Shown piece after piece: positions 34,001-40,791 of a stretch of 40,878 nucleotides of DNA (its first letter is position 1; each line of letters opens with the position of its first letter). The DNA comes from Clostridia bacterium (GTDB lineage Bacteria > Bacillota > Clostridia > Oscillospirales > Acutalibacteraceae): contig JAFXLD010000062.1 of NCBI GenBank assembly GCA_017531385.1, forward strand, positions 1 through 40,878, written 5' to 3'. The notes below the pieces were generated by a model. The model had not been told where the DNA came from, made no database searches, and saw only the letters and a program-made list of their open reading frames with translations. The position numbers and the translations under genes are program-made.

Positions 34001-35646
34001 GTGCCACCTTCACCGATTGTTACGGAGAAGAGAGGATTAACAACAGAAGCACCGTACTTTGCAACCTGCTCATCATAAACAACTTTCAGAGCTTCAAGAT
34101 TTACATCGAAGTCTGAGAACATTGTCATAACATCAGCAGTTGCCATAGCACCGTAGTTACCGAAGAGAATAGGTGTGTAGTAATTGTACTGCACATTGAA
34201 AGCTGCTTCAGTTTCAGCGGGTGATCTTGCTTCAATATTTGCCTTAACAGAATTAATAAGATTGTTAAGGTTGTTTACTGTGCTGCCCATTACAGCGCTT
34301 ACAGCAGTGCCGTTTGCAGCATTGATAGTACCCTTGTAACCGTTGAGCTTATTCAAAAGTGTCTTAAGCACGGGGATTTCAAGAGTGTTAAGATTTACGC
34401 CGTTGTATGCAGCAAGGTCAGCATCAATTGTTGCCTTAAGGCCGGGAAGTGTGATAAGATCCATAGCCTTCTTCATATCATTAAGATAATCTCTTGCTGC
34501 TGCGATATTGAAATCTGCATATTCAGCCTTTGTAGCAATGTAATCAAAGACTTCGGAGCCATAACCTTTAATTGCATTGTAAGCTGAGTTAGCGGGAGCA
34601 TAGATAGCTGCCATTTCATTGTAATTTGAGCTGTCATATGCTGTGCCGACATAATTCTTAAGGATGTCGATTGCAGGCAGTGAAAGATTTATCTGCATTG
34701 CCTTGAGAAGATCTGCAAAATAAGCATTGTAACTGCCATAGAGATCCTTGATAACATCAAAAGAATACTTATCGATCATAGCCTGATAGGGGCCATAATT
34801 TTCATCATAGATAGCCTGGAGTTCTGCTGCATCAAGAGCGATCATTTCATCGAATGTCATTGAAAGATCTACAGAAGCAAGAGTCTTGCCGAATTCTTTG
34901 AGTTCGTCGATAGAAACGATGTTCTTGATTTCAGTTCTCTTTATACTTCCGAAATAGTTCCATCTGTAACCATAACAATCATAAACAGTGTCACAACCGC
35001 TTTTATGTTCATTCTGGTCAAGACAAGCCTGATCAACAACCAATGAGTATTCGAATGATACACCCTGAAGGAGTGATGCAGGAATTTCATCAACAGAACC
35101 GTACTTCTCAAGAAGAGAATTAACTGTGCCGTAAACCTTTACAGTTTTCTTAACACCAACGTTTGTGGGGATTGTGTTGTATACATACTTATGATCACAA
35201 CCGTCACATTCACCGCCGTATTTGGGGGTAACAAGCTCAATAGCTGAGATAACATCTCCGGCAGGATCAAGAATGTACTGCAAAGCTTTGTACTTATCAC
35301 CTGATGTGAAACCTGTGTTATTTGCAACAGCATTAAGCACACCGGCTGTTGAGTTTACCTGAGATGTAGAGCTATTGCCCTGTCTGAGAGACATAGCATA
35401 AGCATAAATCTCATCAGCAGCTGCTGCTACTGCAGCGTCACCTTTATATGTATATGAGTTGTGTTCAAGATGACCATGATAAACAATCTCATTTACAACA
35501 TAATCAGTGAGCGCATTTTTTACCGACTGAACTGTTCCTGTTGCGGCTGCAGCAGTGATTGTCATGCCGGTAAGACCAGCTGAGCAAGCACCGAATATCA
35601 TAAGCAATGACAGGAAAATGCTCAGGGTTTTCTTTGCGATTTTCAT
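28015..35646 (-). CDS. Giant secreted repeat protein (2543 aa)
   Basis: A very large surface or secreted protein. Residues 1-32 are a signal peptide (MKIAKKTLSIFLSLLMIFG, then a TAAAA region). An N-terminal part (to about 800) has Cys/Asp elements (CDGCDHKY, HKSGCDTVYDCYGY). About 850-2350 holds four tandem units of 400-435 residues, the first the most degenerate. Each carries FxxAxxxxLAPxxPxLxxLL, a GxEGYAxGxxPxLEALGC block, and an LLPxxxYFLNSxG block (at about 1000, 1432, 1865 and 2265). Three copies also have an NxWTK/E block. An acidic linker (VGDSEDIIDEEKDTG) leads to a C-terminal amphipathic aromatic tail ending FFRKLFGMA. No LPXTG, dockerin or S-layer motif was seen. Family not recognised. 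Start: ATG 35646, with AAAGGATG upstream. Confidence 0.88.
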   Translation of the reverse strand: MKIAKKTLSIFLSLLMIFGACSAGLTGMTITAAAATGTVQSVKNALTDYVVNEIVYHGHLEHNSYTYKGDAAVAAAADEIYAYAMSLRQGNSSTSQVNSTAGVLNAVANNTGFTSGDKYKALQYILDPAGDVISAIELVTPKYGGECDGCDHKYVYNTIPTNVGVKKTVKVYGTVNSLLEKYGSVDEIPASLLQGVSFEYSLVVDQACLDQNEHKSGCDTVYDCYGYRWNYFGSIKRTEIKNIVSIDELKEFGKTLASVDLSMTFDEMIALDAAELQAIYDENYGPYQAMIDKYSFDVIKDLYGSYNAYFADLLKAMQINLSLPAIDILKNYVGTAYDSSNYNEMAAIYAPANSAYNAIKGYGSEVFDYIATKAEYADFNIAAARDYLNDMKKAMDLITLPGLKATIDADLAAYNGVNLNTLEIPVLKTLLNKLNGYKGTINAANGTAVSAVMGSTVNNLNNLINSVKANIEARSPAETEAAFNVQYNYYTPILFGNYGAMATADVMTMFSDFDVNLEALKVVYDEQVAKYGASVVNPLFSVTIGEGGTPALIQNVVSKSSIQTELVARNSAQLAIAAGYKDMAANVNFDNLVTISTAIKTFDQALYQLCADNGLVSAADQALYADVQTVINAFNAFINKINSEGFQKVELDENGVYVVRDVYDEDLVKEEAYTVDEDKLNATIVKLDNFLASEDFGALLGFEDADGNAVGLGDYLYGMIGEMLFNDDLINMVVGMLFPMIEDLLVNEIGALLAGETVNPNGVPPQNPGSLGYVDLASLVDAVSGGIDIYIGDVTKEGQQRIQQDFPTLLAGAGLYAYPTTLADSLVTSGVLTTSSETYKKLKEAGKTWTSLGVFDPETETFTYALDLDWGITDRASFTKVLGGVLDSVGSLLPTLFLNTAFDKKLGSAESPAGVGYGSISAAGILNANNAEFYATLSLTVQPLNLYANLFQPLFGLLGVTANANLTASSKGIDYAKAILDPIFGLLDKVVAAPLDTILGLLPSLAYILSTDFIDSFLGSIVLDFSVKLGIAGTNADGLAGGAINTLASLLTFEVFGDQMGIADIAGAATLKDLVGIDISNINSLLDFLFETLEVNLDLPDIDQTGLIECAKWNSKSSLTADKADVLFFLLDYLVSALNPDFLNTILGLLGGDIDLSGTIGTVLNNVLAAVGNNPDGAIAALVELLNPVEYELKEMTWAEGMDESIVYLHYANDWTKSESQYLIDNALNLVATVLGMTGSEVTDVNAFLNEKVNGLFADLFTNETITKLVETFAGIELPEILNDILVDQLGVNMGAWANDFGYLFNEELTAPEASVLGVTVTEDAEGNYVWNGLVDGDKEVFVDTLCAVLAPLAPAVAFLLGGKDLGVFGIVELKGYESFDSTLGLLLETLGITVPAVDFAADPMTALNSVVDAVFTWLDATLASDDLVEVAVNLVADLLYYIESNGLSVLLHNLLLPVLALVDTVRPIVNVDVNTIVSVIVSDLINGNGLALGKIVDLVFGEFEGNDDLLVTITIDNLTLTDVLAIVDVVFGSDLEHSTLATIGLKGLCNADVDAADALTIILSALIDCLDEPAADTSMTNAQALFGFIEEKTGNDQITEIVTTVLDLIGGIVYEYSAPDWGYMMGLDEEFNVILPERSIVYLGYQNNWTEETADAVYDSLDEIVGMVLDSLVGSDIATLLNGLLEDNVYSDEILNTVVELLVNLLADLDASLFEIVDVVVDTDISTWFTFCTLNEETGEYECTKDWGVDAATDKKATFVAAIKEVLAPANRLLAWLFFGDSYEFFTDSEKDAEGNYTYKSLITLNGGEGYAKGLVPILEALGCEMKAADAYLVNGEYDATAAVEDIFNALLALVDKVSANPVEEAFKLIPNIIYFLNAGGIKSSVNNLLAPVNAIIEKLSPIVGDVSIGGLLAEQIGFDITDITTDSLLALAADAGFVMSDKHVELLKTFYIGEIVKYESANGDYAYRMAYTDEESASDMLTIVLSLVIDLFKLNKELFEGLLGEDIVNAIMSILELEGAKAMQDFSWLYTEYADTDKIFTPVETTEKYTATYNEYWTKDKAQTLVDRADDFVLNILHVLNLEIDGVKMSDVETIINSLISDLYSQANADAILTMVKDLVAQLSDLEPYGDLIKTVAKSALGVDLTAWDNMVVTVEDGNRDSFSKAIGQILAPVVPVLEILLTSKDVSFFVDIEGVNAITLYGSEGYAYGIIPLLEALGCEGVLTPDEYKAAVAADPAAAITSIINPLFDKIDEIAADPINEVLELLPAVIYFVNSNGLDTVVKNVLNSVDTVLAGLEPLVGVTSIVDLLGIDLATYNFDYLFNMLLDMAADTGFELEEIAGNAINELTIGRVVSYQSKNGETYYTMQYASDRDMADMVTVLLRLIVDFVTMEENLAVFKDMLADVITDEDTYKSVCSILDSVAAAVNEDPNLGKGMAVVYYFFVTLDNVAEGADDIYHDVTNSWEFILKQLETSNDPILRNLEKSLKNALNKYFGTDYEVGDSEDIIDEEKDTGIAAFFKAIADFFKKIGDFFRKLFGMA

Positions 35647-35746
35647 GAAAAAAATCATCCTTTCATAATATTTTATATTCGCCCGCAACTACCTTGCTCC
35701 GATGGAAATTGCCAACAAAAAATAATAACAGGCATAATATATGCTA

Positions 35747-35775
35747 ATTATAGCATCGCGTGAATTTTTTTTCAA
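35747..35775 (-). promoter_or_regulatory. Promoter of the giant repeat-protein gene
   Basis: On the minus strand TTGAAA (35770-35775), 17-nt spacer, TATAAT (35747-35752). A ~95-nt leader separates it from the start codon. The ~300-bp gap 35647-35952 otherwise holds only the terminator of the next gene. Confidence 0.78.
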
Positions 35776-35909
35776 CTGTTTCAATCAAAATAATACTCAC
35801 CCTATCCAAATTTGTGAAAAATGTGCAAGATTATCAGATTTTTTTTTACATAGTTACATTCTTTTTGTGCTTGACAACAGTTTCAGACACAACCTGTTGC
35901 GGATGCAAG

Positions 35910-35946
35910 AAAAAAGCTTTACACCGCTTTGCACAGTGTAAAGCTT
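35910..35946 (-). terminator. Terminator of the glycosyltransferase gene
   Basis: An 11-bp stem (aagctttacac / gtgtaaagctt) with an 11-nt loop and T6 on the minus strand, 6 nt past the gene end. Confidence 0.9.
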
Positions 35947-35952
35947 ATGCCT

Positions 35953-37314
35953 TTACGAAATATTCAGACCTTTGTCCTTCAAAGTCTTTCTGGCACTTAA
36001 AGTCTGACGTTTCTGAGTAAAAATGTACTGAGCAAGAAAGGCAGGAGCCTTTGACAGAGCCGTTTCACGCAGAACTCGCCTGTCAAGCGGAGCTCCGTTT
36101 CTGATTTCGAAGCATTTTCTCGATTTTGCGAGCTTTCTTGCCTGTGTGTGGAAGTTTTTATCAGGCAGAACAACGATATTTTCCATTTTTCTGAACTCAT
36201 CGGGGAAAAATTCACTATTAAAACGGCTTTCACTGACCATAAGCTCAAAAAACGGATAAGTCTGCGCATAAAGTGAACGAAGAAACGGTTTATATTCGTT
36301 TTCATCCGTCAGGTCAAAGAAAATGGTGAACTCAGGCTCACTTGCAGCCTCTTCTTTATCAATATATATATAAGGTAATCGAATGTCCGCATTATTCTCC
36401 TGCAATTTCTTGAATCGCTCAGGACGGACAAACTGTGCGTACTTTTCAAACTCCTCTTTCATAAGCTCCAGTGTTTTTTTATCCATATACCAGTACATAC
36501 GGTAGAAATTATCTATAAAAAACTGATATGCCATGAAGATTATTTCCTGTATGTAGGATTCATCACCGTCGAAATTGCCTGTTTCTTTTATTATAACATC
36601 TTTACCCATATCAAAAATCTCTGAAATCACAAAAGCTGCTGATCTGAGATTTTCGTATGTGGGCATCTGAAACTGTGAATAGCCGTCTTCGATATGCTTG
36701 ACTGTTTTTTCAAGAATCAATTCGGGACAACCGCTGAGCTTCACGCCTTTCATGACTATCTGCATAATAAAAAGCAATTCGCCGTGAGCCGTTAAATCAA
36801 GAAAACGGATATCGTACAGATCAAATATTTTTTTTCTGATTGCTTTTGCACCAAGCTCTGAATTTTTCAGAAGCCAGCTTTCAAGCTTTTCAACTTCGGG
36901 CATCGTTGCAATGATATCAAGCGCTTTATCATACTCATATTCGATATCACCGTTGCGCCAGCATCTGCCGGTTATAACATCCGCATCGTTTTCATCACTG
37001 CATTTAAAAATCGCTTCAACGGAGCCGTCTGTCAGCAGGTCTCCGCAATCAAGAAACAGCAGATATTCATATTTTGCCTTTTCGATACCCTTGTTTCTTG
37101 CAGCATATACGCCCATATGCTCCTGATATATGTAAAAGAAATCATTGTATTCATCACAATATTTTTTGCTGATTTCGGCTGTAGTATCAGTTGAGCCGTC
37201 ATCAACGATAATGACTTCAAAGTTTTCAACTGTCTGAGTCACAAGACTCTCAAGTGTTTTTTCAAGATATTTCTCACCGTTATAAACGGGAATTATGATT
37301 GATAAACGATTCAT
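35953..37314 (-). CDS. Family 2 glycosyltransferase (453 aa)
   Basis: The N-terminal 220 residues form a GT-A domain: LSIIIPVYNGEKYLEKTL, FEVIIVDDGSTDTTAEI, GVYAARNKGIEKAKYEYLLF with the LDCGDLL acidic motif. The remaining ~230 residues are a helical and mixed region not recognised, with a second weak GT-like stretch (FTIFFDLTDENEYKPFLRSL). The protein lacks membrane helices. It directly follows the cytidylyltransferase gene (TAA then ATG), so the two form an operon, typical of teichoic-acid-like or other polyol-phosphate polymer synthesis. Donor and acceptor unknown. Confidence 0.85.
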   Translation of the reverse strand: MNRLSIIIPVYNGEKYLEKTLESLVTQTVENFEVIIVDDGSTDTTAEISKKYCDEYNDFFYIYQEHMGVYAARNKGIEKAKYEYLLFLDCGDLLTDGSVEAIFKCSDENDADVITGRCWRNGDIEYEYDKALDIIATMPEVEKLESWLLKNSELGAKAIRKKIFDLYDIRFLDLTAHGELLFIMQIVMKGVKLSGCPELILEKTVKHIEDGYSQFQMPTYENLRSAAFVISEIFDMGKDVIIKETGNFDGDESYIQEIIFMAYQFFIDNFYRMYWYMDKKTLELMKEEFEKYAQFVRPERFKKLQENNADIRLPYIYIDKEEAASEPEFTIFFDLTDENEYKPFLRSLYAQTYPFFELMVSESRFNSEFFPDEFRKMENIVVLPDKNFHTQARKLAKSRKCFEIRNGAPLDRRVLRETALSKAPAFLAQYIFTQKRQTLSARKTLKDKGLNIS

Positions 37315-38013
37315 TTATTCTGCCTCTTTACATTTTATTATATTCTCTGCCCTTTCCATATCCTCGGGATATGTGAGCTTTATGTTGTTTCTGTCACCCG
37401 TGACGAGGAATACTCTCTCTCCTGCCGAAAGAAAAACTGAACAGGAATCGGTGAAAGTTTCCATTTCTTCATTACTCAAGTTTTCATAAAGTGACAGAAG
37501 TTTTTTCACACCGAAGCTCTGTGGGGTCTGTGCATGAAAAATTTCACTTCTGACAGGCACACTTTCGATAAATCTGCCGTCGGAACTTCTGAGAATTGTA
37601 TCAACAGCAGGCACAACCGTATTGCAGGCTCCGTATTCTCTTGCCGCAATAATATTTTCATCAATAATACGCTTGTCGATAAACGGTCTGACCGCATCAT
37701 GAGTGAGAATGATGTCATCATCACTTATATCAGAGATGCCGTGAAGAACATTCAGAAGTGTTTCGTTTCTGTTTTTACCGCCGACAACAACGGTTATATC
37801 AGCTTCACCGAGGTATTGTGCAACAAGCTCCTTTGTATAATCAAAAAAATCTGCCGAAACAGCGACAAAAATTCTGTCGACACTTCCCGAACGAAGAAAA
37901 GCCTCAATGCTTCTTATTATAACAGGTTTACCTGCAACGGAAAGAAACTGCTTTGGCAGACTTCCACCCATACGCAATCCGCTGCCGCCTGCAAGCACTG
38001 CTGCATATACCAC
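37315..38013 (-). CDS. IspD/TarI family cytidylyltransferase, probably TarI type
   Basis: A 232-aa nucleotidyltransferase. AAVLAGGSGLRMG and PKQFLSVAGKPVI form the CTP-binding site, then THDAVRPFID, NTVVPAVDTIL, QTPQSFGV and FTDSCSVFLSAGERV. THDAVRPF and the Cys-containing TDSC block fit TarI (D-ribitol-5-phosphate cytidylyltransferase) better than IspD (methylerythritol phosphate pathway), but the two are hard to separate by eye. The glycosyltransferase partner supports a cell-wall polymer role. Start: GTG 38013, since GGAGGT is 7 nt upstream and the AAVLAGG motif begins right after it; the frame upstream is open but lacks a ribosome site. Confidence 0.85.
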   Translation of the reverse strand: MVYAAVLAGGSGLRMGGSLPKQFLSVAGKPVIIRSIEAFLRSGSVDRIFVAVSADFFDYTKELVAQYLGEADITVVVGGKNRNETLLNVLHGISDISDDDIILTHDAVRPFIDKRIIDENIIAAREYGACNTVVPAVDTILRSSDGRFIESVPVRSEIFHAQTPQSFGVKKLLSLYENLSNEEMETFTDSCSVFLSAGERVFLVTGDRNNIKLTYPEDMERAENIIKCKEAE

Positions 38014-38044
38014 AAAAACACCTCCGAAGAAAATTATTGTATTT

Positions 38045-38073
38045 ATTTTATCATAATATAAGGGATTAATCAA
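38045..38073 (-). promoter_or_regulatory. Promoter of the cytidylyltransferase-glycosyltransferase operon
   Basis: On the minus strand TTGATT (38068-38073), 17-nt spacer, TAAAAT (38045-38050). The MITE-like element ends 8 bp upstream of the -35. Confidence 0.65.
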
Positions 38074-38081
38074 GACGGAAA

Positions 38082-38226
38082 CAATAATTTAGCAATGCAC
38101 AATTAAGAATTCACAATGCACAATTACAATCGGAAGGGCTTCACCCTTACCCATTTATATAGCAGAATCTGCCTTATTGGCAGCATCTGCATAATTGTGC
38201 ATTATGTATTGTGCAATAAATTATTG
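38082..38226. mobile_element. MITE-like element, 145 bp, with terminal inverted repeats
   Basis: The ends are perfect 10-bp inverted repeats (caataattta at 38082-38091, taaattattg at 38217-38226), and an inner 12-bp pair is also perfect (aatgcacaatta at 38115-38126, taattgtgcatt at 38192-38203); between these the arms align with gaps. No ORF inside. The interior holds further short dyads (gcagaatctgcc, ggcagcatctgc). Size, symmetry and lack of coding fit a MITE or a large REP-like palindrome. No target-site duplication is obvious. Confidence 0.7.
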
Positions 38227-38238
38227 CATAACGCACCG

Positions 38239-38264
38239 CACCCGTCGGGGTGAGCCGACGGGTG
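38239..38264. other. GC-rich hairpin without U tract
   Basis: A perfect 10-bp stem (cacccgtcgg / ccgacgggtg) with a 6-nt loop. It lies beyond the 3' end of the MBG-protein gene and right next to the MITE-like element. A T run is missing on both strands, so it may be a transcript 3'-end stabiliser or part of a mobile repeat. A second dyad (aaaagatat 38271-38279 / atatctttt 38301-38309) lies between it and the gene. Confidence 0.55.
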
Positions 38265-38327
38265 GGTGTGAAAAGATATGTATATGAAAATTGTCAAAAA
38301 ATATCTTTTACAGATATAGTGTTTGTG

Positions 38328-40205
38328 TTATGCGCCAAGACCAAAGAGACTCATCATCTGTTTGATTATGCTGCTGAACCAATTTATGAGCTTCTGGAAG
38401 AAGGACCAGATACCGCCGAAGATGCCGTTGTTTGAATCATCGTCTGTGCCGTCACCTGCGTCACCGCCGCCGATTGAGGACTGACTCTTGTCGATAGCTT
38501 CAACTGTGATGTCATAATCGGGCATTGTGAAGGTGATATTTATGCCTTCAATTACTGCACCCTCAAGAGTTATTTCGTTGCCGTTTGCATCTGTAATGCG
38601 CCAGCCACCGAAGTTTTCAGGGAGCATGTTTGCTCTGAGGGTTACTTCATCGCCAAACCATTCTTCGGGGCTTCCGCCCATAACAAGGTTGCCTCTGGTG
38701 AGCTTATGAAGAAGTCTTATATTGACAGTGCGGTTTATATCCTCAATTATGCAGGGGTCATTTTCTGTGGGGATATAAACTATTTTAATCTCGTGAGCGC
38801 CTGAGTTTTCGGGTGCAAGCTTAACTTTATATCCCATGCCTACATTTTCAGCTGTAAGCTCACCGTCAACATAATATGTATATGTGCCCTGAGGTGTGGG
38901 GTCATTATAGTTCATTTTGGAAAGATAATAATATCTGATGTTAGAATCTTCATCGTCAATCTCGGATTTTAATGCAAGCTCGAGAACAACAGGCTCAATT
39001 GTGAGAATAAACTGAAGGTCAGTTACATTGTAGTTTGTATTCTCCTCATAACCGCTGTAGGGTCTTATACGGACATTATATGTATTTGTGCCTACGGGAG
39101 CCATATCATCCTTGTCATAGTCAGGGAAGGAAATAACAGGTATATCATAGTTTGAAACGCTGTTTCTGTCTTTTATCATAAGCTTAAGTGCAACACCAAG
39201 TGCACCGCCTATGTCAAAGGTTGTTCCGTAGGGAAGTGTGATTTCAGGAACAATTTCTTCTCCGTTTTCGTTAACAAATTTGTAGTTGGCTTTGGTTACG
39301 GTGACTGTGCCATAGCCTTCACTGGGAGCATATTTTTCAAGGTCATCGGGTGTAAAAATTACTGGAACAGAATCATATACACCGGCAGAAGGCTTTCCTA
39401 CGCCTGTTAATTTACGGGTAAAAGTACCACTTACCTCCGTGTCACCGGCCATAACCTTTCCGCATTCAAACACTACCTCATTCCATGCCTGTCCGTATTC
39501 TATTGTTGCTGTGGGAGCTTCAACAATCGTTGTAGCCTTTACTGAGTTTTCTACTTCAATATAAACAGGAAGAACAAAGTCATTGAAATTACCCGGAAGT
39601 ATTTCCGGAACCGCATTATAATATCCGCTTTCTGTAACAGTTAAACTTGTATCCTGCCATGTCCAGTTTAAATTAGCAACATATGAAGTGGTTGTTGGAG
39701 CCTGAACAATATAACAGGCACCGCCTGTTATTCTGATGTCTGAAATAGCTGTTCCGCTTGGCACTGCCTCGGCTGTTTTGGGATAATCGTTTTCAGCATC
39801 TTTAAGAGCAAGGTCAGCTTTTTCAACGATGACTGTAACAGGAGTTATGGTTACACGGTTTTTATTGAATGATGTATATGCTTCAATATCATCAGGAAGA
39901 AAAGTCAGATTCACATTCTTAATTGTAAATTCACCTGCACTATAAACACTTGAATTCCTAATTACAAAATGCCCTGCGACCTGGTTGCCTGCAGCATCTA
40001 CAACAACTTCATCATCGGCAACTGAAAAAACCGTATCCTGATAATTACCGGTATATACCGTTACATTTTCCTTCATCGTTATCGTAGGAAGTGTCTGAAT
40101 ATTTGAGGCAGTCAATGTTTCAGCCGCTGCACTTGCGTACATAGGCAAAACAGACATTATCATAATAACTGATAAAACGAGGGATAATAATTTCTTAGTT
40201 TTCAT
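38328..40205 (-). CDS. Secreted MBG-repeat surface protein
   Basis: A 625-aa protein with signal peptide MKTKKLLSLVLSVIMIMSVL ... ASA (residues 1-26). It contains two to three MBG/Ig-like repeats, recognised by GEFTIKNVNLTFLPDDIEAY and AGVYDSVPVIFTPDDLEKY with nearby YTGNYQDTVF and IEYGQAWNEVVF. Near the end a bacterial-repeat strand FTMPDYDITVEAI is followed by a Gly/Asp/Ser/Asn linker and an amphipathic aromatic tail (WSFFQKLINWF, then LFGLGA) like that of the giant protein. No LPXTG. Probable cell-surface adhesin or scaffold. GAAAGGAAACG precedes the ATG. Transcribed from a strong promoter that carries a 30-bp palindrome over its -10. Confidence 0.85.
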   Translation of the reverse strand: MKTKKLLSLVLSVIMIMSVLPMYASAAAETLTASNIQTLPTITMKENVTVYTGNYQDTVFSVADDEVVVDAAGNQVAGHFVIRNSSVYSAGEFTIKNVNLTFLPDDIEAYTSFNKNRVTITPVTVIVEKADLALKDAENDYPKTAEAVPSGTAISDIRITGGACYIVQAPTTTSYVANLNWTWQDTSLTVTESGYYNAVPEILPGNFNDFVLPVYIEVENSVKATTIVEAPTATIEYGQAWNEVVFECGKVMAGDTEVSGTFTRKLTGVGKPSAGVYDSVPVIFTPDDLEKYAPSEGYGTVTVTKANYKFVNENGEEIVPEITLPYGTTFDIGGALGVALKLMIKDRNSVSNYDIPVISFPDYDKDDMAPVGTNTYNVRIRPYSGYEENTNYNVTDLQFILTIEPVVLELALKSEIDDEDSNIRYYYLSKMNYNDPTPQGTYTYYVDGELTAENVGMGYKVKLAPENSGAHEIKIVYIPTENDPCIIEDINRTVNIRLLHKLTRGNLVMGGSPEEWFGDEVTLRANMLPENFGGWRITDANGNEITLEGAVIEGINITFTMPDYDITVEAIDKSQSSIGGGDAGDGTDDDSNNGIFGGIWSFFQKLINWFSSIIKQMMSLFGLGA

Positions 40206-40407
40206 ATTTTCGTTTCCTTTCGTAATAAATTTTCTTTGGTGTAAAAAACAAAGATTTCAATAAACCATCGGACTCCCCCTCTTCATTTTTTATGAATAAA
40301 CATAAGGAAAAGTCATACAATAAATTTTGGCAATTACACTCCGACTTCCCTTATTCATATTTGCACACAGCCTTAACGCAACCGTACAAATCAAACCAAT
40401 CATATTA

Positions 40408-40437
40408 TCGATAAATAGAGTATACTCTATCTATCGA
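40408..40437. promoter_or_regulatory. 30-bp palindromic operator over the surface-protein -10
   Basis: Centred on TATA at 40421-40424, the arms GATAAATAGAG and CTCTATCTATC plus flanking bases pair over 15 bp per side with one mismatch. The palindrome covers the -10 (TATACT, 40419-40424) of the MBG-protein promoter, a classic repressor position. The divergent HTH protein is the obvious candidate ligand. Confidence 0.75.
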
Positions 40438-40447
40438 CAATTGTCAA
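40419..40447 (-). promoter_or_regulatory. Promoter of the MBG surface protein
   Basis: On the minus strand TTGACA (40442-40447), 17-nt spacer, TATACT (40419-40424), near consensus, followed by a ~205-nt leader to the ATG. Confidence 0.82.
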
Positions 40448-40469
40448 GATGTGGAGTATAAAATAAAAT
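40441..40469 (+). promoter_or_regulatory. Promoter of the HTH regulator
   Basis: TTGTCA (40441-40446), 17-nt spacer, TAAAAT (40464-40469). Its -35 overlaps the -35 of the divergent promoter, so the two polymerases would exclude each other. Confidence 0.7.
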
Positions 40470-40500
40470 ATTTTTAAATAATTTTTTTAAGGTATTTATT

Positions 40501-40710
40501 ATGATTTCGTATGAACCGTTTTATGAAACATTAAAAGCAAAGAACATTTCCACTTATAAGCTTATAAACAACTATAATATAAGCCGAAGTCTTCTGGACA
40601 GACTAAAGCACAACAAACCCATAAGCACTGTCACACTCAATGACTTGTGCAATATTTTAAAATGCAGCATTACAGATATCATTTTGTATACACCCGATGA
40701 AGAAACATAA
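40501..40710 (+). CDS. Small XRE/Cro-type HTH regulator
   Basis: A 69-aa protein consisting only of a Cro/C1-type helix-turn-helix domain: ISTYKLINNYNISRSLLDRL (HTH), then NKPISTVTLNDLCNILKCSI and TDIILYTPDEE, the standard pattern of short YozG-like regulators. AAGG lies 8 nt before ATG 40501. It is divergent from the surface-protein gene and shares its promoter region, including the palindrome, so auto- and cross-regulation is likely. Two hairpins follow. Confidence 0.88.
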   Translation: MISYEPFYETLKAKNISTYKLINNYNISRSLLDRLKHNKPISTVTLNDLCNILKCSITDIILYTPDEET

Positions 40711-40742
40711 ACAGGACGATGATTCAAAAATCATCGTCCTGT
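40711..40742 (+). terminator. Hairpin downstream of the HTH gene
   Basis: A perfect 12-bp stem (acaggacgatga / tcatcgtcctgt) with an A-rich loop, starting right after the stop codon. It has no clear T run, so it may stabilise the 3' end or work with the next hairpin. Confidence 0.6.
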
Positions 40743-40754
40743 CTGACTGTCGAT

Positions 40755-40791
40755 AAACCGTGTTTCGCAATCAAGCGAGACACGGTTTTTT
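40755..40791 (+). terminator. Rho-independent terminator after the HTH gene
   Basis: A 9-bp stem (aaaccgtgt / acacggttt) extended by tcgc/gcga, followed by T. The remaining bases to 40878 hold no gene or structure I can support. Confidence 0.82.

Noticed and set aside
28015-35688. Phage tape-measure protein for the giant gene, and the many plus-strand frames inside it
   Set aside because: The protein has a signal peptide, its own promoter and terminator and no phage neighbours. The opposite frames lack ribosome sites and protein-like composition and are shadows of the minus-strand gene.
38239-38264. Rho-independent terminator of the MBG-protein gene
   Set aside because: The stem is strong but neither strand has a T run after it, so it is listed as a hairpin of unknown role.
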